Source of the DNA: an uncultured bacterium
Lineage (GTDB): Bacteria > Verrucomicrobiota > Verrucomicrobiia > CAIQCK01
Assembly: GCA_903870275.1 (NCBI GenBank)
Contig: CAIQCK010000034.1
Location: 113,138 to 177,137 of the forward strand
Length of the DNA: 64,000 nucleotides
Direction: 5' to 3'
Shown: piece after piece, positions 59,246 through 64,000 of the stretch
Numbering within the stretch: position 1 is the first letter of the stretch
Layout of the letters: each line of letters begins with the position of its first letter
Notes under the pieces: model-generated
Seen by the model: only the letters and a program-made list of their open reading frames with translations
Told to the model about the DNA's origin: nothing
The model's database searches: none
Position numbers and translations under genes: made by a program

Positions 59246-59575
59246 CTACTCTTTGCCCGCCATGATGACGATCTTGCGCGCCGTCCGGGTATCGCCGTCC
59301 TTCACGTAGTCCACGCTCACCTTGGCATCCACCTTGATGTCCGCGAGCTGTTTGGGCTTGCCCGCCTGCAGGATCTTGGTGTGGTCGGTGACGGTGAACG
59401 TCAACTCGCGCGCCGCCATGACCACCACCTGTTTGGCATCCAGGTCCACCTTCTTCACCGTGCCGGTTTTGTTTTGCTCGACGCCCTTGCCTTCGGCCGC
59501 GCCGACGTTTACGACGGACAGGCCCAGCAACATCAAACTGGACACCGCCACTATAACGAACCGTTTCATGTTCAT
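59246..59575 (-). CDS. Small secreted DUF5666-like protein
   Basis: A 109-residue protein with a signal peptide (MKRFVIVAVSSLMLLGLSVV); GGAG six bases before the first ATG supports the start at 59575. The mature part (about 30-109) is one small beta-barrel-like domain: TGTVKKVDLDAKQVVVM, FTVTDHTKIL, VSVDYVKDGDTRTARKI. This resembles DUF5666/OB-type periplasmic domains whose role is unknown. It lies 57 bp downstream of the second aminotransferase gene on the same strand and could be transcribed with it. Confidence 0.75.
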   Translation of the reverse strand: MNMKRFVIVAVSSLMLLGLSVVNVGAAEGKGVEQNKTGTVKKVDLDAKQVVVMAARELTFTVTDHTKILQAGKPKQLADIKVDAKVSVDYVKDGDTRTARKIVIMAGKE

Positions 59576-59632
59576 CGTTGGCTCCTTCTAAAATGGCGGT
59601 CAAACCGTGACCGCGCCGCAATCAGGCAACGC

Positions 59633-60982
59633 TCAGGCTTTCGCCAGCGCCGCGCTGTGAACTTGAATTTTTTGGATCGCTTCGAGGATTTGTTCAATCT
59701 CGCTGCGATCGGCCAGGAGCATGTTCTGGTAGATCGCGACCATCGTCTCGCAGGCCTGCTTGTTGCCTTTCAGATCCTGGAAGCTATCGCGGTAGGCCTT
59801 GAGCCGCTCGGCGCCCCAGAGGCGCTTGTAGCCGCGCGAGTTGATCGCCTCGTCGAGCAAGCCGTCGTTATACTGTTCGTGATACGGGCTGGAGCAGGTC
59901 ACGCCCTCGGCTTGGAGCGCTCTCATGAACTTGTCGCGCGTCAGGCCGTTGAACTTCGCCGTGTCGTAGATGAACGGGTAGAGATGCCACGACGGACGGC
60001 TGTTCTCGGGCAGGCGAATGGGCGTGATGCCGGTGATTTTGCCGAGGTTGGCGCTGAGGTAGTCGGCGTTGGCGCGGCGGATGGCGGTCTGCTCTTTCAG
60101 TTTGTCGAACTGCTGGAGGAGCAGCATGGCCTGCGCCTGCGTCATGCGGAAGTTGCCGCCGCGGGTGAAATTGCCCGTGCCCTTGAACTTGCCGGTGGCG
60201 CGGCCGCAGTTGTGGTAGGCGTTGCAGCGGTCAATGAGATCCTCGTTCATGCCGGTGATGGCGCCGCCTTCGCCGGCGGGGATGTGCTTGGACTCCTGGA
60301 AGCTGAAGCCGCCGAGGTCGCCGAGCGTGCCGCACTTGCGGCCTTTGTATTCGCCCATCCACGCCTGGCAGGCGTCTTCAACGACGGCGAGGTTGTGCTT
60401 CTTGGCGATGGCGTTGATCGGGTCCATGTCGCACGGCATGCCGTAAATGTGCACCGGCATGATGGCGCGGGTGCGCTCGGTGATCCGGCTCTCAATGCTC
60501 TTCGGGTCCATCGTGAGTGTGGCCGGATCGGTGTCGGCGAAGACCGGCAGGGCCTTGCAAGTGAGGATCGCGTTGTAGCTGGCGATAAACGTGTAGGGCG
60601 AGACAATCACCTCGTCGCCGGCGTCCACGTCCATGACGTGCAGGCTGACAATGAGCGAGGTGGTGCCGCTGGCGACGCCGAGGGCTTTTTTCGCGCCGAG
60701 CAGTTCGGCCCAGGCTTTTTCGAAGTCGGCGACGTGGCCGCCGGAGCCGCGGAACCATTTGCGGCTGCGATAGACCTCCAGCATCTTCGGCTCCCATTCC
60801 TCACGCCACTGCGGCCAGGGCAGCCAGCCGCCCTTGTGGGCGGGCTTGCCGCCGAGCAGGGCTGGCTTGCCGGCTTCCGCGGCGAAGACGTTCGACCCGC
60901 GAGGGGCGGCCAGCCATGTGAAAGCGGCGGAACTGGCGGCGGTGGTTTTTAGAAAACTGCGGCGGTTCATATTCGTGTTCAT
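59633..60982 (-). CDS. Tat-exported DegT/DnrJ/EryC1/StrS aminotransferase, copy 2
   Basis: A 449-residue paralogue of the enzyme at 52768, very similar over its whole length. The Tat-like signal (NRRSFLK at 6-12) is kept and the following hydrophobic stretch is longer. The catalytic Lys is K232 in QESKHIPAGEGG. The PLP region GVASGTTSLIVSL and EDACQ are intact. The presence of two copies, both with the same Tat motif, argues that export is selected rather than accidental. A perfect TATAAT (-10 element) lies about 55 bp upstream. It is divergent from the MFS transporter gene, so the two may share control. Confidence 0.88.
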   Translation of the reverse strand: MNTNMNRRSFLKTTAASSAAFTWLAAPRGSNVFAAEAGKPALLGGKPAHKGGWLPWPQWREEWEPKMLEVYRSRKWFRGSGGHVADFEKAWAELLGAKKALGVASGTTSLIVSLHVMDVDAGDEVIVSPYTFIASYNAILTCKALPVFADTDPATLTMDPKSIESRITERTRAIMPVHIYGMPCDMDPINAIAKKHNLAVVEDACQAWMGEYKGRKCGTLGDLGGFSFQESKHIPAGEGGAITGMNEDLIDRCNAYHNCGRATGKFKGTGNFTRGGNFRMTQAQAMLLLQQFDKLKEQTAIRRANADYLSANLGKITGITPIRLPENSRPSWHLYPFIYDTAKFNGLTRDKFMRALQAEGVTCSSPYHEQYNDGLLDEAINSRGYKRLWGAERLKAYRDSFQDLKGNKQACETMVAIYQNMLLADRSEIEQILEAIQKIQVHSAALAKA

Positions 60983-61036
60983 GGCGTTCTTTCGATCCGA
61001 TCTGGCAATTGGCCGGGCGAACCCTGTTCAGTGCCT

Positions 61037-61042
61037 ATTATA
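61037..61042 (-). promoter_or_regulatory. Perfect TATAAT -10 element for aminotransferase 2
   Basis: On the minus strand TATAAT lies about 55 bases before the ATG at 60982. The -35 position (about 61060-61065) is a poor match, so an activator may be needed. Confidence 0.4.
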
Positions 61043-61100
61043 CTGTGCCTGTATGCTCTTCTCGGTTCTGCCTGTCGCTGTTGGAACTGCAGCTTTTTCA

Positions 61101-61162
61101 TATACTCCTGTGCGCCAAGGGAGGTGTCGCAGCGCTTACGGCAGGAGTCGCACTTATTGCGG
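61101..61162. repeat. Diverged 62-bp intergenic repeat, copy 2
   Basis: Gapless partner of 52621-52682 with about 46 of 62 identical bases. Its right end overlaps the -35 of the transporter promoter. Confidence 0.5.
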
Positions 61163-61184
61163 TCTCGGGTGTTGCCCTTATACT
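61157..61184 (+). promoter_or_regulatory. Putative sigma70 promoter of the MFS transporter
   Basis: TTGCGG (61157-61162), 16-bp spacer, TATACT (61179-61184), about 100 bases before the GTG start at 61285. Confidence 0.45.
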
Positions 61185-61284
61185 CGACGCCACCCGAAGT
61201 CAATCTTCTTTCGCCTCGCTTCAAACGCAGGCGATGCGTTCTTTGATTGTCAAGCGGAGCGGATTTGGATAGGAAGAAGGCGAG

Positions 61285-62538
61285 GTGAATAAGAAACCCA
61301 TCAAGAACCTGCGCTGGTATATCGTGGGGCTCCTCTGCCTGGCATCGGCGCTCAACTACCTCGACCGCCAGACGCTCGCCGTGCTGATCGGCACCATCAA
61401 AGAAGATCTTCATATCACCAACGCCAACTACGGCACGATCATGACGTGGTTCCTGATCAGCTACGGCATCATGTATGCCGTCAGCGGGCGCGTCATTGAC
61501 ATTGTCGGCACGCGGCGCGGTTTCGCGATTTTTGTATCAGGCTGGTCGATCGGCGACATGCTGTTCATGTTTGCCCGCTCGGTCTTTCAGTTCTGCGGTT
61601 GCAACTTCCTGCTCGGCGTCTTTGAGCCGGGTAATTTCACCGGCGGCATGCGCGCCGTCAGTGAATGGTTTCCCATGCGCGAGCGTGCCCTGGCCGTGGG
61701 CATTTTCAACTCCGGCGTGGCGTTCGGCTCGATGGCGTGCGCGCCCATCGTCACCTTCATTGCCATGCGTTGGGGCTGGCGTTCGGCGTTTCTCGTGACC
61801 GGCGTGCTGGGGCTTGTCTGGGTCGTCGGCTGGTTGCTGATTTACAGGCTGCCCAAGGATCATCCGCGCCTCAGCGAGGAGGAGCGCCAGTTGATCCTCG
61901 CCGACCAGAGCGGGCAAGGCGAAGCCGCGGCGCCGCTGGGGCGTCTGCTGAGGATGCGGGAGACCTGGGGATGCGTGCTGGTGCGCATGTTGACGGACCC
62001 GATCAGCTACTTCCTGTTGTTCTGGATCCCGCTCTACTTCCAGCACACGCACGGCTTCAACCTGAAGGAGTTGGGGATGTTCGTCTGGATTCCCTACACC
62101 GTGGCGGCGGCCGGCAACATTTTCGGTGGAGCGATGCCGCGTTACCTCACCGGCCGTGGCTGGGATTTGAACAAGGCGCGCAAGACCACGATGGGAGTGA
62201 TGACGGTGTTGATGCCGATTTGTTGCCTCCTGACGACACAGGTGACCAACGCCGGGCTGGCGCTGGCTCTGGTGTCGGGCATGATGTTCTGCCACGCCAG
62301 TTGGGGAAACATCACACTGCCGGCGGAGGTATTTCCCAAGAACGCCGTCGGCACCATCACGGGCTTGGGTGGCGCGCTCGGCTCTTTGATGGGCGCGCTC
62401 ACTCAGCGTTTCATCGGCTTGGGCTCGGATACTTACGGCTACGGGCCGGTTTTTGTGGTGTGCGCCGTGCTCTACCCGCTGGCGTTTGTGGTGATGCAAC
62501 TGCTCGTCGGCAAACTCGGCGTCGTGCGCAAAGTTTGA
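61285..62538 (+). CDS. MFS transporter of the hexuronate/anion:cation symporter type
   Basis: Starts with GTG at 61285, preceded by GAAGG a few bases upstream. The 417-residue protein has about 12 membrane segments. The first helix is followed by NYLDRQTLAVL, typical of the ExuT/GudP-like (ACS) family. The loop 2-3 motif GRVIDIVGTRRG is the MFS signature, and the central loop (YRLPKDHPRLSEEERQLI) matches this family's layout. Members import hexuronates, glucarate or related sugar acids with protons, which fits an alginate- or pectin-like source of uronates in this locus. The substrate is inferred. It is divergent from aminotransferase 2 and convergent with the xylose isomerase homologue, with a strong terminator between. 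Confidence 0.88.
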   Translation: MNKKPIKNLRWYIVGLLCLASALNYLDRQTLAVLIGTIKEDLHITNANYGTIMTWFLISYGIMYAVSGRVIDIVGTRRGFAIFVSGWSIGDMLFMFARSVFQFCGCNFLLGVFEPGNFTGGMRAVSEWFPMRERALAVGIFNSGVAFGSMACAPIVTFIAMRWGWRSAFLVTGVLGLVWVVGWLLIYRLPKDHPRLSEEERQLILADQSGQGEAAAPLGRLLRMRETWGCVLVRMLTDPISYFLLFWIPLYFQHTHGFNLKELGMFVWIPYTVAAAGNIFGGAMPRYLTGRGWDLNKARKTTMGVMTVLMPICCLLTTQVTNAGLALALVSGMMFCHASWGNITLPAEVFPKNAVGTITGLGGALGSLMGALTQRFIGLGSDTYGYGPVFVVCAVLYPLAFVVMQLLVGKLGVVRKV

Positions 62539-62693
62539 GCCGGAGGGTGCATCGCCTTTGTTGCAGCCGCCCACGTGAGGAGGCGGAATCGCTCATCACG
62601 CGCGGGCCACCCGCATCCGCCTCCTCACGCCGTCGGCTACGAAGGCCATTGCATCGCTCCGGCTGAGCGCCACCGTCCCCTTCCCCGCCAAAC

Positions 62694-62724
62694 GAAAAGG
62701 GACACCAACTCGGCGTCCCTTTTC
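62694..62724. terminator. Bidirectional intrinsic terminator
   Basis: GAAAAGGGAC (62694-62703) pairs perfectly with GTCCCTTTTC (62715-62724) across an 11-base loop, with A- and T-runs on the two flanks. It lies between the convergent transporter and xylose isomerase genes and should serve both. Confidence 0.8.
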
Positions 62725-62747
62725 TCATGCGGGATGAACAACTGCGG

Positions 62748-63788
62748 TTACTTCCCCATTAAATGTTCCAACGCCATCTGGTCCAGCGCCTGGTAATCGC
62801 GGTCGGCGATCAGCTTCTGCGCCGCGGCTTCGTTGAACGTCTTCACCTTCTCCAGCAGCCGCAGGAAGGTGCGGCGGCTGTTGTCGAGGTGGGCCATCCA
62901 GTGTTCCGGCTTGGTGCTGCGGAAAGGATGCACGTCGAACGCGACGTATTCGCCGCCGCTGCCGTAGCGGTTGCGCCAAAGCGCGCGGACCTGGTTGAAC
63001 GCGCCGCGCAGATTGTTGCTCCCGAACGGCTTGTCCTGGTCAAACTTCAGCCCGTTCTGGTCGTTGAGGTGCAGCGACCAGAGCTTGCCGAACGACATCG
63101 CGAAATCAATCTCGTCCGCCGGGTCCAGCCCGGCCAGGATCGAGTGCGCCGACTCCATCACGCAGCCCATGCGCTTCGGGTCGCGCGTCAAATGCGCCAC
63201 CGCCACCGCGTGGCCGATCGTCGGGATGTAGGCGTGGTCCATCGGCTCGTTCGGCTTCGGCTCGATGGCGATGCGGATTTTCTTGTCGTGCCCGAGCATC
63301 GCGTCGAATGCCTCCACCAGATACTCCACGCTGCGCTTGCAGCTCTTGGACTCGCGCAGATACGTCCCATCGCGTGCCAGCCACACCACGATCAGATCCG
63401 TGTCCAGCAGCCGGGCGATGTCAATGCACCGCTTCGACCGCTCGATGGCGTAGGCGCGGGCCTTGGGGCAGTTGCTCGTGTATGCGCCGTCAATCGTCAT
63501 CGGGCTGAACCAGAGCCGCGGCGCGACCATCTCCGCCGCGACGCCGGCGTCGTCGAGCTTCTTCTTCAACGTCTTCGCCTCGGCGGTGAGTTGCGCGGCG
63601 GACTTGTTGTCAATGTCCGGCACCGCGTCGTCGTCGTGAAACATCATCGCGTCGTAGCCGAGCTTCCTGAGCTGCTCGAGCTTCCAGTCGAACGTCTGGA
63701 TCGGACGGGTGGGCGGGCCGTAGGGATCAGCGCCCTCGCTGAGGTTCCACGGTCCGAAGGAAAACTTGAAGGAATGTTCTTTTGGCAT
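62748..63788 (-). CDS. xylA: Xylose isomerase homologue with one altered metal ligand
   Basis: A 346-residue TIM barrel clearly related to class I (actinobacterial-type) xylose isomerases. FHDDD supplies H51 and D54 (Streptomyces H54/D57). IAIEPKPNEP supplies E176 and K178, MESAH supplies E212 and H215, KFDQD supplies D250 and D252, and AFDVHP supplies D285. The expected Asp of the HIDLN motif (Streptomyces D245) is replaced by H240 in SLHLN. The enzyme is also somewhat shorter than usual. It should convert aldoses to ketoses with two divalent metals, but the ligand change may alter metal choice or substrate. No signal peptide, so cytoplasmic. It is convergent with the sugar-acid transporter. 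No good Shine-Dalgarno is seen. Confidence 0.85.
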   Translation of the reverse strand: MPKEHSFKFSFGPWNLSEGADPYGPPTRPIQTFDWKLEQLRKLGYDAMMFHDDDAVPDIDNKSAAQLTAEAKTLKKKLDDAGVAAEMVAPRLWFSPMTIDGAYTSNCPKARAYAIERSKRCIDIARLLDTDLIVVWLARDGTYLRESKSCKRSVEYLVEAFDAMLGHDKKIRIAIEPKPNEPMDHAYIPTIGHAVAVAHLTRDPKRMGCVMESAHSILAGLDPADEIDFAMSFGKLWSLHLNDQNGLKFDQDKPFGSNNLRGAFNQVRALWRNRYGSGGEYVAFDVHPFRSTKPEHWMAHLDNSRRTFLRLLEKVKTFNEAAAQKLIADRDYQALDQMALEHLMGK

Positions 63789-63838
63789 GGTGCGCGCAGA
63801 TTAAGCCAACGGCGGATTTTTGAAAGAGAAAAATCGCC

Positions 63839-63936
63839 GTCAACGCACAGGCGCGTTGACTCAAAAAGATTGTTACCGAAGCGGGGGGGAACTGGATGAG
63901 GAATCTGGTCGTTGCCTCAAAAAGGGTGTTACCCAA
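63839..63936. repeat. Hairpin and 21-bp direct repeats at the right edge
   Basis: GTCAACGC-ACAGGC-GCGTTGAC forms an 8-bp hairpin (63839-63860). It is followed by two direct repeats, 63860-63880 and 63916-63936, matching at 18 of 21 positions (CTCAAAAAG..TGTTACC.AA). Such repeats before a new gene resemble the end of an insertion sequence. Confidence 0.45.
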
Positions 63937-63941
63937 ACCGG

Positions 63942-64000
63942 ATGCATCCCGACATGGACAAACAGACCAAGAATCAGGTGCTGGCCAAGCTGCGTGACCG
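63942..64000 (+). CDS. Start of a gene cut by the window edge, possibly a transposase
   Basis: An open frame begins with ATG at 63942 (or 63954) and runs off the window. The 19 visible residues (…MDKQTKNQVLAKLRD) resemble the start of integrase-type transposases seen in related bacteria, but this is a weak impression from a short piece. The direct repeats just upstream would fit an insertion-sequence end. Confidence 0.3.
   Translation, partial: MHPDMDKQTKNQVLAKLRD

Larger units (their letters stand above)
60983..61284. other. 302-bp divergent promoter region, aminotransferase 2 and MFS transporter
   Basis: No gene is seen. It holds a perfect minus-strand -10 at 61037-61042, copy 2 of the 62-bp diverged repeat at 61101-61162, and a plus-strand promoter at 61157-61184. 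A long minus-strand frame over 60979-61413 overlaps both the divergent start and the transporter and lacks protein character. Confidence 0.6.

Noticed and set aside
60979..61413. 144-codon minus-strand frame across the divergent promoter region
   Set aside because: It overlaps the starts of two well-supported divergent genes and contains a promoter and an intergenic repeat.
1..64000. CRISPR arrays, rRNA and tRNA genes
   Set aside because: No regularly spaced identical repeats of CRISPR type and no conserved rRNA or tRNA segments were seen by reading; this was not checked with dedicated software.

Overview
The window is GC-rich, densely coded DNA from one bacterium, most likely a member of the PVC superphylum and probably Verrucomicrobiota. 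The evidence is content only: many secreted glycan-active proteins, Tat-exported Gfo/Idh/MocA oxidoreductases and DegT-type aminotransferases, a XylR-type (LacI-like sensor plus AraC helix-turn-helix) regulator, a neutral-ceramidase-like protein, and several large relatives of the hydrazine synthase alpha subunit (HzsA) with paired CxxCH haem motifs. I saw no rRNA, tRNA, CRISPR array or SusC/SusD pair.

Layout. (1) 1-4290: a GH-A clan glycosidase cut by the left edge, then a secreted GH127-type beta-L-arabinofuranosidase homologue. (2) 4416-16399: a compact operon with an IclR regulator, a 56-codon Tat-like mini-ORF, a GH39-like glycosidase and three HzsA-like cytochromes (A1-A3), joined by 4-base overlaps or gaps of 7-10 bases. 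(3) 16401-17031: a hairpin repeat and a 524-bp cassette carrying a STAS-domain gene between perfect 19-bp inverted repeats. (4) 17315-30590: a membrane-anchored unknown, then an operon of alpha/beta hydrolase, a three-domain amidotransferase/beta-propeller/six-hairpin fusion, a DUF6259-like giant, GH16, Gfo/Idh/MocA and a beta-helix protein. (5) 30745-44591: a LamG/beta-helix protein, then a second HzsA group (A4, a YVTN-propeller/MauG-type dihaem protein, A5, A6). (6) 44701-56891, minus strand: a TIM-barrel/alpha-toroid protein, an isomerase-like TIM barrel, a ceramidase-like protein, a propeller protein, a second Gfo/Idh/MocA, a Tat-exported DegT aminotransferase, a XylR regulator with an upstream leader ORF, and a polysaccharide deacetylase. 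(7) 57080-63788: an alginate-lyase-family protein, small secreted proteins, a second Tat-exported DegT aminotransferase, an MFS transporter and a xylose-isomerase homologue. The right edge holds what may be the start of an insertion-sequence gene.

How it may work (inference). The region reads as a saccharolytic island. Secreted hydrolases, a lyase-family protein, beta-helix proteins, a deacetylase and an esterase-like hydrolase would open a complex plant or algal polysaccharide. The oxidoreductases, aminotransferases and isomerase would modify released sugars, and the MFS permease would import them. IclR and XylR regulators would sense the products. The striking part is six HzsA-like dihaem or trihaem proteins plus a MauG-type cytochrome embedded in this setting, several carrying carbohydrate-binding-like N-terminal domains. 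No hzsB, hzsC or hydrazine dehydrogenase is present, so anammox is not suggested. An extracytoplasmic redox step tied to glycan breakdown is the most interesting untested possibility.
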